Shown: positions 44,781 through 55,483 of the stretch, one piece after another
Position numbering within the stretch: the stretch's first letter is position 1
How the letters are laid out: each line of letters opens with the position of its first letter
Source: Burkholderia sp. WAC0059
Lineage (GTDB): Bacteria > Pseudomonadota > Gammaproteobacteria > Burkholderiales > Burkholderiaceae
Assembly (NCBI RefSeq): GCF_002870125.1
Contig: NZ_PNEO01000003.1
Coordinates: forward strand, 124,001-188,000
Direction of reading: 5' to 3'
DNA: 64,000 bases
Notes under the pieces: generated by a model
The model's input: only the letters and a program-made list of their open reading frames with translations
What the model was told of the DNA's origin: nothing
The model's database searches: none
Position numbers and translations under genes: made by a program

Positions 44781-46121
44781 ATGGAACCGATCAAAGTTGG
44801 ACTGCTGGGCTTCGGCACGGTAGGCAGCGGCACCGCCACGGTGCTGCGCCGCAATCAGGAAGAAATCCGGCGCCGCGCCGGCCGCGGCATCGAGATTGCG
44901 CGCATCGCCGTGCGCAACCCGCAGAAGGCGCGCACGGCGCTCGGCGCCGCGGTCGGCGAGTCCGACTTGCCCGAGGTGACGAGCGACTTCCACGCCGTGG
45001 TCGACGACCCGTCCATCGCGATCGTGGCCGAGATGATCGGCGGCACGGGCATCGCGCGCGAGCTCGTGCTGCGCGCGATCGCGAACGGCAAGCACGTCGT
45101 GACCGCGAACAAGGCGCTCCTCGCCGTGCACGGCACGGAAATCTTCGAGGCGGCGCGCGCGAAGGGCGTCATGGTCGCGTTCGAGGCGGCCGTCGCGGGC
45201 GGCATCCCGATCATCAAGGCGCTGCGCGAAGGGCTCACGGCCAACCGCATCCAGTACATCGCCGGCATCATCAACGGCACGACGAACTACATTCTCTCGG
45301 AGATGCGCGAGCGCGGCCTCGACTTCGAGACGGCGCTCAAGGCGGCCCAGGAACTCGGCTACGCGGAGGCCGATCCGACCTTCGACATCGAGGGCATCGA
45401 CGCCGCGCACAAGGCGACCATCATGGGCGCGATCGCGTTCGGCGTGCCGGTGCAGTTCGAGCGGGCCTACGTCGAGGGCATCAGCCGGCTCGCCGCGCTC
45501 GACATCCGCTATGCCGAGGAGCTCGGCTACCGGATCAAGCTGCTCGGCATCGCGCGGCGCACCGAGCGCGGCATCGAGCTGCGCGTGCACCCGACGCTGA
45601 TCCCGGCCAAGCGCCTGCTCGCGAACGTCGAGGGCGCGATGAACGCCGTCGTCGTGCACGGCGACGCGGTCGGCACGACGCTTTATTACGGCAAGGGCGC
45701 GGGCGCGGAGCCGACGGCCTCGGCCGTCGTCGCAGACCTCGTCGACGTGACGCGCCTGCACACGGCCGACCCCGAGCATCGCGTGCCGCATCTGGCGTTC
45801 CAGCCGGACAGCCTCTCGAACACGCCGATCCTGCCGATCGACGAGGTGACGAGCGGCTACTACCTGCGCCTGCGCGTGGCCGACGAGACGGGCGTGCTGG
45901 CCGACATCACGCGCATCCTCGCGGACCGCGGCATTTCGATCGACGCGCTGCTGCAGAAGGAGTCGGAGCATGTCGACCTGTCGCGCAAGGGCGAAACCGA
46001 CATCATCCTGATCACGCACGAGACGGTCGAGAAGCACGTGAACGCGGCGATCCGGCAGATCGAGTCGCTCCCGACGGTGGTTTCGGCGGTCACGAAGCTG
46101 CGCATGGAAGCGCTGGACTGA
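44781..46121 (+). CDS. hom: Homoserine dehydrogenase
   Basis: 446 residues. NAD(P) loop LLGFGTVGSGTA near the N-terminus, NKALLAVHG, catalytic region AGIINGTTNYILSEM and AEADPTFDIEGIDAAHKATIM. A C-terminal ACT domain (about 350-440, YYLRLRVADETGVLADITRILADRGIS) allows feedback by threonine. It converts aspartate semialdehyde to homoserine. thrC follows 25 bp downstream. Confidence 0.97.
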   Translation: MEPIKVGLLGFGTVGSGTATVLRRNQEEIRRRAGRGIEIARIAVRNPQKARTALGAAVGESDLPEVTSDFHAVVDDPSIAIVAEMIGGTGIARELVLRAIANGKHVVTANKALLAVHGTEIFEAARAKGVMVAFEAAVAGGIPIIKALREGLTANRIQYIAGIINGTTNYILSEMRERGLDFETALKAAQELGYAEADPTFDIEGIDAAHKATIMGAIAFGVPVQFERAYVEGISRLAALDIRYAEELGYRIKLLGIARRTERGIELRVHPTLIPAKRLLANVEGAMNAVVVHGDAVGTTLYYGKGAGAEPTASAVVADLVDVTRLHTADPEHRVPHLAFQPDSLSNTPILPIDEVTSGYYLRLRVADETGVLADITRILADRGISIDALLQKESEHVDLSRKGETDIILITHETVEKHVNAAIRQIESLPTVVSAVTKLRMEALD

Positions 46122-46146
46122 GGCGGACTAACCGGACATTGCAGCG

Positions 46147-47598
46147 ATGAACTATCTTTCCACGCGCGGCGCGGGCGCCGGCGAGCACCATTCTTTCTCC
46201 GACATCCTGCTGGGCGGCCTCGCGCGCGACGGCGGCCTTTATCTGCCGGCCGGGTATCCGCGCGTCGGCGCGGACGAGCTCGCGCGCTGGCGCGCGCTGC
46301 CGTACGCGGACCTCGCGTTCGAGATCCTCGCGAAGTTCGCGACCGACATCCCGGCCGACGACTTGCGCGCGATCGCGCGCCGCACCTACACGGCGGCAAC
46401 CTACTGCAACACGCGCAACGGCACGAGCGCCGCCGATATCACGCCGCTGCGCGGGCTCGGCGTCGAGCACGGCGCGTCGCTCGCGCTGCTCGAGTTGTCG
46501 AACGGCCCGACGCTCGCGTTCAAGGACATGGCGATGCAGTTGCTCGGCAACCTGTTCGAATACGCGCTCGCGAAGGCCGGCGAAACGCTGAACATTCTCG
46601 GCGCGACCTCGGGCGACACCGGCAGCGCGGCCGAATACGCGATGCGCGGCAAGCGCGGCGTGCGCGTGTTCATGCTCTCGCCGCACCGCAAGATGAGCGC
46701 GTTCCAGACCGCGCAGATGTACAGCCTGCAGGATCCGAACATCTTCAACCTCGCCGTGGAAGGCGTGTTCGACGACTGCCAGGACATCGTCAAGGCCGTC
46801 TCGAACGATCACGCGTTCAAGGCGCGCTACCGGATCGGCACCGTCAACTCGATCAACTGGGCTCGCGTCGTCGCCCAGGTCGTCTACTACTTCGCCGGCT
46901 ATTTCGCCGCGACGCAATCGAACGACGAACGCGTGTCGTTTGCGGTGCCGTCGGGCAACTTCGGCAACGTCTGCGCCGGCCACATCGCGCGAATGATGGG
47001 GCTGCCCATCGAGCGGCTCGTCGTCGCGACCAACGAGAACGACGTGCTCGACGAGTTCTTCCGCACGGGCGCCTACCGCGTGCGCGGCGCCGCCGAGACC
47101 TGGCACACGAGCAGCCCGAGTATGGACATCTCGAAGGCGTCGAACTTCGAGCGCTTCGTCTACGACCTGCTCGGGCGCGATCCGGCGCGCGTGCGGCAGC
47201 TTTTCGCCGACGTCGAGGAGAAGGGCGGCTTCGATCTGGCGGCGAGCGGCGATTTTGCCCGCGTGCGCGAATTCGGCTTCGTGTCCGGACGCAGCACGCA
47301 CGCGGACCGCATCGCGACGATCCGCGACGTGTACGGCCGCTACGGCACGATGATCGACACGCACACGGCCGACGGCGTCAAGGTGGCGCGCGAGCATCTG
47401 CAGCCGGGCGTCCCGATGGTCGTGCTCGAAACGGCGCAGCCGGTGAAGTTCGGCGAAAGCATTCGCGAGGCGCTGCGGCGCGAGCCCGAGCGCCCGGCCG
47501 CGTTCGCCGGGCTCGAAGACCTGCCGCAGCGCTTCGAGGTCGTGCCGGCCGACGCGCGGCGCGTGAAGGACTACATCGCGGCCCACGTGGCCGACTGA
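46147..47598 (+). CDS. thrC: Threonine synthase
   Basis: 483 residues, the long bacterial ThrC type. Starts MNYLSTRG with the LLGGLARDGGLYLP element; PLP lysine K126 in LAFKDMAMQ; GDTGSAAEYAMRG and SGNFGNVCAGHIA phosphate-binding loops. Makes threonine from phosphohomoserine. No thrB lies nearby; homoserine kinase must be encoded elsewhere. Confidence 0.97.
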   Translation: MNYLSTRGAGAGEHHSFSDILLGGLARDGGLYLPAGYPRVGADELARWRALPYADLAFEILAKFATDIPADDLRAIARRTYTAATYCNTRNGTSAADITPLRGLGVEHGASLALLELSNGPTLAFKDMAMQLLGNLFEYALAKAGETLNILGATSGDTGSAAEYAMRGKRGVRVFMLSPHRKMSAFQTAQMYSLQDPNIFNLAVEGVFDDCQDIVKAVSNDHAFKARYRIGTVNSINWARVVAQVVYYFAGYFAATQSNDERVSFAVPSGNFGNVCAGHIARMMGLPIERLVVATNENDVLDEFFRTGAYRVRGAAETWHTSSPSMDISKASNFERFVYDLLGRDPARVRQLFADVEEKGGFDLAASGDFARVREFGFVSGRSTHADRIATIRDVYGRYGTMIDTHTADGVKVAREHLQPGVPMVVLETAQPVKFGESIREALRREPERPAAFAGLEDLPQRFEVVPADARRVKDYIAAHVAD

Positions 47599-47626
47599 GG
47601 CCGGGGCGGGCCGGTTCGCGCCCCCG

Positions 47627-47651
47627 GGCCGGCAGCCTTTCGCTGCCGGCC
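47627..47651. terminator. Hairpin after thrC
   Basis: Arms GGCCGGCAG (47627-47635) and CTGCCGGCC (47643-47651) pair perfectly around a 7-nt loop, 29 bp past the thrC stop. No T-tract follows. Confidence 0.45.
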
Positions 47652-47759
47652 GCGCCAAGGGGTGCCCGCCGCTGCCCCTTGCGTGGCGTTCGGCCGCTAC
47701 AATACCGGGAAAGACTGCTTCCGGACCGACAGCCGCCGCGCTGATTTTCCCGACCACCG

Positions 47760-49037
47760 ATGTCCACGCCCCATTCCCCGTCTTCCGCTTCCGAGGCGCC
47801 GCGCGCGCCGATGATCTCGACCGCCGATGCCCTGGCGACACTGCTGGGCGCTGCCCGGCCCGTCGACGGCGTCGAAACCGTGGCCACGCTCGATGCGCTG
47901 AACCGCGTGCTGGCCGCCGACGTCGTTTCGCCGCTCGACGTCCCGCCGATGCGCACGAGCGCGATGGACGGCTATGCCGTGCGCGTGGCCGATCTCGCGC
48001 AGGGCCGGCGGCTGCCGGTTTCGCAGCGCATTCCGGCGGGCCACGTCCCGCAGCCGCTCGCGGCCGGCACGACGGCGCGCATCTTCACGGGCGCGACCGT
48101 GCCGCCGGGCGCCGACGCCGTGGTGATGCAGGAGCAGGTTGAGAACGCGGACGGCGCCGTCACGGTCGTGCATACGCCGAAGGCGGGCGAGTGGATCACG
48201 GCGCAGGGCGCGGACATCCGCGCGGGCTCGGTGATCCTGCCGGCCGGCACGCGCCTGTCGCCCCAGGCGCTCGGGCTGGCCGCCTCGGTGGGCTGCGCGG
48301 AACTCGCCGCAGCGCGGCGCGTGAAGGTGGCCGTGTTCTTCACCGGCGACGAGCTGACGATGCCCGGCGAGCCGCTGCGTCCCGGCGCGATCTACAACTC
48401 GAATCGCTTTACGCTGCGCGGGCTGCTCGCGAACTTCGGCTGCGACGTGACGGATTACGGCATCGTGCCGGACCAGCTCGACGCGACGCGTTCGACGCTG
48501 CGCGAGGCCGCCGCCGACCACGACCTGATCCTGACCTGCGGCGGCGTATCGGTGGGCGAGGAGGATCACGTGAAGCCGGCCGTCGAGGCCGAAGGCCGTC
48601 TGTCGATGTGGCAGATCGCGATGAAGCCGGGCAAGCCGCTCGCGTTCGGCGCCGTGCGCCGGCCGGCAACGGCGGGCGGCGGGGCGAGCGCGCCGGAGGC
48701 GTTCTTCATCGGATTGCCCGGCAATCCGGTGTCGAGCTTCGTCACGTTCCTGCTGTTCGTGCGACCGTTTCTGCTGCGGCTCGCCGGCGCGACGCACGTG
48801 AGCCCGCGCGCGCTGTCGTTGCGCGCCGATTTCACGCAGGCGAAGGGCGACCGGCGCAACGAGTTCCTGCGCGCGCGCGTGAATCCGGCGGGCGGGCTCG
48901 ACCTGTTCACGAACCAGAGTTCGGCCGTGCTGACTTCGACGGTCTGGGGCGACGGCCTGATCGACAATCCGCCGAATCACGCGATCAGCGCCGGCGAGAC
49001 GGTGCGGTTCATTCCGTTTTCGGAGCTGCTGGGCTGA
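47760..49037 (+). CDS. moeA: Molybdopterin molybdenumtransferase MoeA
   Basis: 425 residues. DVPPMRTSAMDGYAVR near the N-terminus, IFTGATVPPGADAVVMQEQVE, FFTGDELTMPGEPL, and the MPT-binding ILTCGGVSVGEEDHVK and IGLPGNPVSSFVTF. It inserts molybdate into adenylylated molybdopterin. It leads a moeA-moaD-moaE group. Confidence 0.96.
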   Translation: MSTPHSPSSASEAPRAPMISTADALATLLGAARPVDGVETVATLDALNRVLAADVVSPLDVPPMRTSAMDGYAVRVADLAQGRRLPVSQRIPAGHVPQPLAAGTTARIFTGATVPPGADAVVMQEQVENADGAVTVVHTPKAGEWITAQGADIRAGSVILPAGTRLSPQALGLAASVGCAELAAARRVKVAVFFTGDELTMPGEPLRPGAIYNSNRFTLRGLLANFGCDVTDYGIVPDQLDATRSTLREAAADHDLILTCGGVSVGEEDHVKPAVEAEGRLSMWQIAMKPGKPLAFGAVRRPATAGGGASAPEAFFIGLPGNPVSSFVTFLLFVRPFLLRLAGATHVSPRALSLRADFTQAKGDRRNEFLRARVNPAGGLDLFTNQSSAVLTSTVWGDGLIDNPPNHAISAGETVRFIPFSELLG

Positions 49038-49108
49038 GTGCCGTTGCGGCCAACGTTGACCTGATTGAGGGATGCCTGCCGTGCCCCGGGCGCGGCGAGC
49101 GAACGCAG

Positions 49109-49366
49109 ATGAAGATTCAGTTGAAATATTTCGCGAGCGTCCGCGAGGCGCTCGACCTCTCGGACGAGACCGTGACGCTGCCCGACGGCATCGCCACGGT
49201 CGGCGACGTGCGCGGCTGGCTGCGCGCGCGCGGCGGCGTCTGGGCCGAGACGCTTGCCGAGGGCCGCGCCCTGCGCATGGCCTGCAATCACGTGATGACG
49301 GACGCGGGCACGCGGCTCACCGACGGTTGCGAAGTCGCGTTTTTCCCGCCCGTCACGGGCGGCTGA
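49109..49366 (+). CDS. moaD: Molybdopterin synthase small subunit MoaD
   Basis: 85-residue ubiquitin-like protein ending in the essential diglycine (FFPPVTGG) that is thiocarboxylated to donate sulfur. The start at 49109 is followed by MKIQLKYFASVREALD. It lies 71 bp after moeA and 12 bp before moaE. Confidence 0.95.
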   Translation: MKIQLKYFASVREALDLSDETVTLPDGIATVGDVRGWLRARGGVWAETLAEGRALRMACNHVMTDAGTRLTDGCEVAFFPPVTGG

Positions 49367-49378
49367 AGGGGATCGGCC

Positions 49379-49876
49379 ATGCCCGTTCGCGTCCAGACCG
49401 AGGATTTCGACCTGACCACGGAGGTGGCGCGGCTGCGCGCCGGCAATCCGTCGGTGGGCGCCGTGGCCTGCTTTGTCGGCACCGTGCGAGACCTGAACGA
49501 CGGCAGCACGGTCGGCGAAATGGAGCTCGAGCATTATCCGGGCATGACGGAAAAGGCGCTCGAGGCCATCGTCGTGGAGGCGCAGCGCCGCTGGCCCGGC
49601 ATCGAGGTGTCGATCGTGCACCGCGTCGGCAAGCTCTATCCGCTCGACCAGATCGTGCTCGTTGCGACGACGTCCGCGCACCGCCGCGACGCGTTCGCGT
49701 CGTGCGAGTTCGTAATGGATTATCTGAAGACGCAGGCGCCGTTCTGGAAGAAGGAGATGACCGGGAACGGCGCGCGCTGGGTCGATGCGCGCGCGACCGA
49801 CGATGCGGCGCTCGCGCGTTGGGGCATCGCCGGATCGGCGAACGCCCCGGACGCAGGCGGCACGGGCCGCCAATAG
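49379..49876 (+). CDS. moaE: Molybdopterin synthase large subunit MoaE
   Basis: 165 residues. GAVACFVGTVRDLNDG, LEHYPGMTEKALEAIV, HRVGKLYPLDQIVLVATTSAHRRDAF, and the catalytic lysine region APFWKKEM. Together with MoaD it converts precursor Z to molybdopterin. Slightly longer than E. coli MoaE at the C-terminus. Confidence 0.96.
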   Translation: MPVRVQTEDFDLTTEVARLRAGNPSVGAVACFVGTVRDLNDGSTVGEMELEHYPGMTEKALEAIVVEAQRRWPGIEVSIVHRVGKLYPLDQIVLVATTSAHRRDAFASCEFVMDYLKTQAPFWKKEMTGNGARWVDARATDDAALARWGIAGSANAPDAGGTGRQ

Positions 49877-49922
49877 GCCAGGCGCTGTCGGGGTTCAGGC
49901 CTTGTCGCCGGCTGAGGCCCGA

Positions 49923-50474
49923 TCAGGCGCCGCCAGATGGTTGCCCGACGATTTTCGCCGGAAACGGCTCGCCGGCGGAACGCTCCGGCCGCGCATGGAC
50001 CTCGTGATCGTCGTCCGCCGGCCGGCGGCGCGGCGCGATGCGTTCGAGCAGCGCCTGCTGCTCCGCGGGAATCGCGTAGTCCCAGCCGTACCGGCTGAAT
50101 TGCAGGCTTTGCGCGATGCGCAGCGCGGGCTCCATGAAACGCACGGCGGCGGCCGGCGTATAGCGCGATTCGACGGTGTCGAGAAACAGATACAGCCAGC
50201 GGCTGAAGTGCTGCGGCTCGATGCCTTCGAGCGGCTGGTGGGCCTGCACGAGATTGCCCTGATACGTTTTCGCGCCGAGCACGAGGCTGGCCCAGAACCG
50301 GCACATCTTCGGCAGATGGGTGTCCCAGCGGCCGGCCAGCGCGGCCTCGAACACCGGGCCGAGCGTCGCATCTTCGCGAACGCGGTCGTAGAACGTGTAG
50401 ACCAACGCGCGGATGTTGGTTTCGTCGGGCTCGTCGTGCCGCGTTCCGGCGGCTGGAATGGCGGATTGGGTCAT
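49923..50474 (-). CDS. Group 3 truncated hemoglobin
   Basis: 183 residues. NIRALVYTFYDRVREDATLGPVFEAALAGRWDTHLPKMCRFWASLVLGAKTYQGN is the globin core with the H/K and FW residues of group III (Ctb-type) truncated globins. A C-terminal basic Pro-rich tail (after about 150) is unusual. Such proteins protect against nitric oxide or handle O2. It is divergent from the NsrR-like regulator, whose family senses NO. Start ATG 50474. Confidence 0.9.
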   Translation of the reverse strand: MTQSAIPAAGTRHDEPDETNIRALVYTFYDRVREDATLGPVFEAALAGRWDTHLPKMCRFWASLVLGAKTYQGNLVQAHQPLEGIEPQHFSRWLYLFLDTVESRYTPAAAVRFMEPALRIAQSLQFSRYGWDYAIPAEQQALLERIAPRRRPADDDHEVHARPERSAGEPFPAKIVGQPSGGA

Positions 50475-50694
50475 CGGTTCGGGTGGGAAAGATGGGCGGG
50501 GGTTTTGCTGCGGAGCTGGGGGCGGTAAGCGTCGCCTCGCGGTTTCCCGGCGGCACTTCTTCCGGACTGCGCAACATGCCGCACCGGGCACGTTCGCCGT
50601 GGCGGCGGGACAAACTGGGACACAATGATACCCGCGCGTGTCGGAGCGTACCGTGCGTCGTAAGGTCCGTCGCGACGACGAGGGGCCCGGCGTG

Positions 50695-50715
50695 GCGGCA
50701 CGGGCCCCGTGCCGC
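50695..50715. promoter_or_regulatory. Perfect 10-bp inverted repeat ahead of the NsrR-like gene
   Basis: GCGGCACGGG-C-CCCGTGCCGC, arms 50695-50704 and 50706-50715, ends 25 bp before the regulator start. No T-tract follows, so it is not a terminator. Candidate autoregulatory operator or 5' UTR hairpin. It does not resemble the A/T-rich consensus of E. coli NsrR sites. Confidence 0.45.
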
Positions 50716-50740
50716 GGCAACTGGCGATCGACGCTCCCCA

Positions 50741-51259
50741 ATGAGACTGACCGATTACACCGACTATTCGCTGCGCACGCTGCTCTACCTCGCCGTCCGG
50801 CCCGACGGGTTCGCGACGGTGCAGGAGATTTCGGATGCCTATGGTATTTCGAAGAACCATCTCATGAAGGTCGTGCGGCGGCTGGGCGAGCTGGGCTGGG
50901 TCGAGACGGTCCGGGGCCGCAACGGCGGTCTGCGGCTTGCGGCGGGTTCGGTCGCGTTGAGCATTGGCGAAGTGGTGCGGGCGACGGAGAGCGATTTTGC
51001 GCTGGTCGGCTGTTTCCCCGACGAGCATGGCGCGCGACGCGGTTGCGTCATCGAATCGCAATGCCGGCTCAGACACGTGCTCGATGCGGCGCGCCGGGCT
51101 TTTCTTGCCGAGCTGGACCGGCATACGCTGGGCGACCTGGCGCAGCCGGCCGACGTGCTCGCGGAGCTGCTCGGCATGGCACGGCCGTTGCGGCCGGGCG
51201 CGCGCGTGCCGGCGGCCAGCCGGTCCGTCGACCCGGCGGATCCGGCCGCCGGCTGCTGA
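50741..51259 (+). CDS. nsrR: Rrf2-family iron-sulfur regulator, NsrR-like
   Basis: 172 residues. Winged HTH MRLTDYTDYSLRTLLYLAVRPDGFATVQEISDAYGISKNHLMKVVRRL matches NsrR closely. Three cysteines C91, C102 and C108 can hold an FeS cluster, but the first spacing is CX10C where E. coli NsrR has CX4C. An extra loop (DEHGARRG) accounts for it. Divergent from a globin gene, consistent with NO control. The C-terminal tail is longer and basic/proline-rich. Confidence 0.85.
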   Translation: MRLTDYTDYSLRTLLYLAVRPDGFATVQEISDAYGISKNHLMKVVRRLGELGWVETVRGRNGGLRLAAGSVALSIGEVVRATESDFALVGCFPDEHGARRGCVIESQCRLRHVLDAARRAFLAELDRHTLGDLAQPADVLAELLGMARPLRPGARVPAASRSVDPADPAAGC

Positions 51260-51333
51260 GCCCCGGCCGGGGCGGACCCGATTCGGGCCCGTCCGGACGA
51301 ATGCCGGAATCGGCGGAAAAGTGCCGAATTCGC

Positions 51334-51363
51334 GCTTGAAACCGCCGCAGTCAACCTCAAATT
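51334..51363 (+). promoter_or_regulatory. Candidate sigma-32 heat-shock promoter of clpB
   Basis: CTTGAA at 51335-51340, 14-nt spacer, then CCTCAAAT at 51355-51362, which matches six of seven defined positions in the sigma-32 -10 (CCCCATnT). About 35 nt upstream of clpB. ClpB is a sigma-32 target in other proteobacteria. Confidence 0.6.
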
Positions 51364-51397
51364 TGGTGACAGTCAGCATACGGAGGTCTCGTTCCAG

Positions 51398-53995
<2,598 letters not shown>

Positions 53996-54060
53996 ATGCG
54001 TACCGGGCGCATGCCGCGCCCGGTACGACGTCACGAAAGCGGCGACGAAAAAAGCAACGA

Positions 54061-54098
54061 AGCAGGGCGACGAAGTGATTCGTCGCCCTGCTTTTTTT
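54061..54098 (+). terminator. Intrinsic terminator after clpB
   Basis: AGCAGGGCGACGA (54061-54073) and TCGTCGCCCTGCT (54080-54092) form a perfect 13-bp stem with a 6-nt loop followed by a T-run to 54098. A second perfect hairpin without T-tract lies just upstream at 54000-54026. Confidence 0.93.
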
Positions 54099-54104
54099 GC
54101 CGTC

Positions 54105-54548
54105 TCAGGAGGCGCTCTTGCCGCCGAACAGCGAGGAGGCCAGTCCGCCGAGCGAGCCCAGCACGTTCTCGCTGCCGAGCGTGCCGTCGGCCGGCGCCTG
54201 GCCGTCCGGCGTGGCCGCGTTGACGACGTGAGGCAGCACCTGCGATAGCAGGCCGCTCACCTGGTCCGGCTGCAGGCCGATCTTCTGCGCGATGCCGGAT
54301 ACGGCGTCGGAACCGAGCAGGTTCTGGAGCTGGTCGGCCCCGATCGGCTGGTTTTCGCCGTTGCCGATCCACGACTGGATGACGTCGCCCGCGCCGCCTT
54401 GCTGGAACTTCTCGACCAGGCCGTTCAGCCCGCCGGGCTGGTTGTTGACGAAGTCCATCGCGGCGGCGACGAGCGCCTCGTGGCCGCCCTGCGGCGACGG
54501 CGAGTTGGACGAATTGAGCAGGGAACCGAGGGTGTCTAGCAGGCTCAT
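54105..54548 (-). CDS. YidB/DUF937-family protein
   Basis: 147 residues. MSLLDTLGSLLN...ALVAAAMDFVNNQPGGLNGLVEKFQQGGAGDVIQSWIGNGENQPIGADQLQNLLGSDAVSGIAQKIGL is the YidB pattern (small, helical, glycine-rich). Function unknown. The C-terminal GSLGGLASSLFGGKSAS is low complexity. It ends next to the clpB terminator. Confidence 0.88.
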   Translation of the reverse strand: MSLLDTLGSLLNSSNSPSPQGGHEALVAAAMDFVNNQPGGLNGLVEKFQQGGAGDVIQSWIGNGENQPIGADQLQNLLGSDAVSGIAQKIGLQPDQVSGLLSQVLPHVVNAATPDGQAPADGTLGSENVLGSLGGLASSLFGGKSAS

Positions 54549-54697
54549 GACGATCTCACTTGAAGAAAGGCGCGACGGGCTTGCGCCGTCGCGACGACAT
54601 GCGGGCCGGTCGATCCCGTCGGGCTCGTCCGGCGCCGCGGAGCCGGACGGGACGGCCTATCGTCGTCCCGCCCGAATGCTTGTGTGGGAACGCGGGT

Positions 54698-55291
54698 TTA
54701 GCCGCCCGATGCGGTAGCCGCCGAGGCCGCCTTGCCGTGGTGTCCGCGTCTCGAGCGCGAGGTCTTCGCGGACGAGGCTGCCGTCGGCGCGCTGGCCCCG
54801 GCAGCGTCCGTCGCCGATGCGGCGCTCGCGGCTGCGCTGTTCTTCCTGCCGCGGCGTCTCGTATGCGCGGACCTGGCCGACGACGCGGTGTCGGCTGTCG
54901 TCGTCGCTGCGGGCGAGGGCGTGGCCGTGTCGGCTGCAGCGGCCGCGGTGGTCGTCGTGCCGGCGCCGGCGATGGCGCTGCTCTTGCCGCCCTTGCCGGC
55001 CTTGCTGCCGGTGGGCGCTGCTGCCGAGCCGTTGATGGTGAGTCCGGCCGCCTCAAGATTCACGACTGATTTCGGACCGATGCCCTTGACCCGGGCGACG
55101 AGGTCGTCCGCGTTCCTGAAGGGTCCGTTCTTCGTCCGCTCGTCGATGATGGCCCTGGCGTGGGCCGGGCCGATACCCTTTACCGTTTCGAGCGCGGCTT
55201 CGTCCGCGGTGTTGACCTCGACGGCCGACGCCAGCGCGGCGCCGAGCGACAGGCCGACGACAATGCACAGCATCAACAGCTTTTTCAGCAT
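54698..55291 (-). CDS. ComEA-like helix-hairpin-helix DNA-binding protein with basic tail
   Basis: 197 residues. Signal peptide (MLKKLLMLCIVVGLSLGAALASA) then a ComEA-like HhH region VEVNTADEAALETVKGIGPAHARAIIDERTKNGPFRNADDLVARVKGIGPKSVVNLEAAGLTIN. Residues 90-197 are an Ala/Thr/Ser/Pro-rich segment with basic clusters (HTRRRGRKN, KTSRSRRGHHGK). Predicted exported DNA-binding protein, perhaps for DNA uptake. Start ATG 55291 chosen because the signal peptide begins there. Confidence 0.85.
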   Translation of the reverse strand: MLKKLLMLCIVVGLSLGAALASAVEVNTADEAALETVKGIGPAHARAIIDERTKNGPFRNADDLVARVKGIGPKSVVNLEAAGLTINGSAAAPTGSKAGKGGKSSAIAGAGTTTTAAAAADTATPSPAATTTADTASSARSAHTRRRGRKNSAAASAASATDAAGASAPTAASSAKTSRSRRGHHGKAASAATASGG

Positions 55292-55483
55292 GATGGTCAC
55301 TCCATTGAGGGCAAAAAGCCGGCGCCGGGAACGGCGGCGGCATTCATCGGTTAGTGATGCTGCGTTTCGCGTGTAGTGCAAGTCCGGTGGTATACCGGAA
55401 ATGGACGAACCGTGCTTTTTGCGTGCCGGGAGGCAGGGGAGATCGACGGTGAGCGCGGGCGGAGGCGTCCGCCCGGCCCAGGC

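Noticed and set aside
47615..47643. Two TTCGC motifs after thrC as a possible third PIP box
   Set aside because: The spacer is 19 nt, not 15, and the motifs overlap the thrC hairpin; no fitting -10 element follows.
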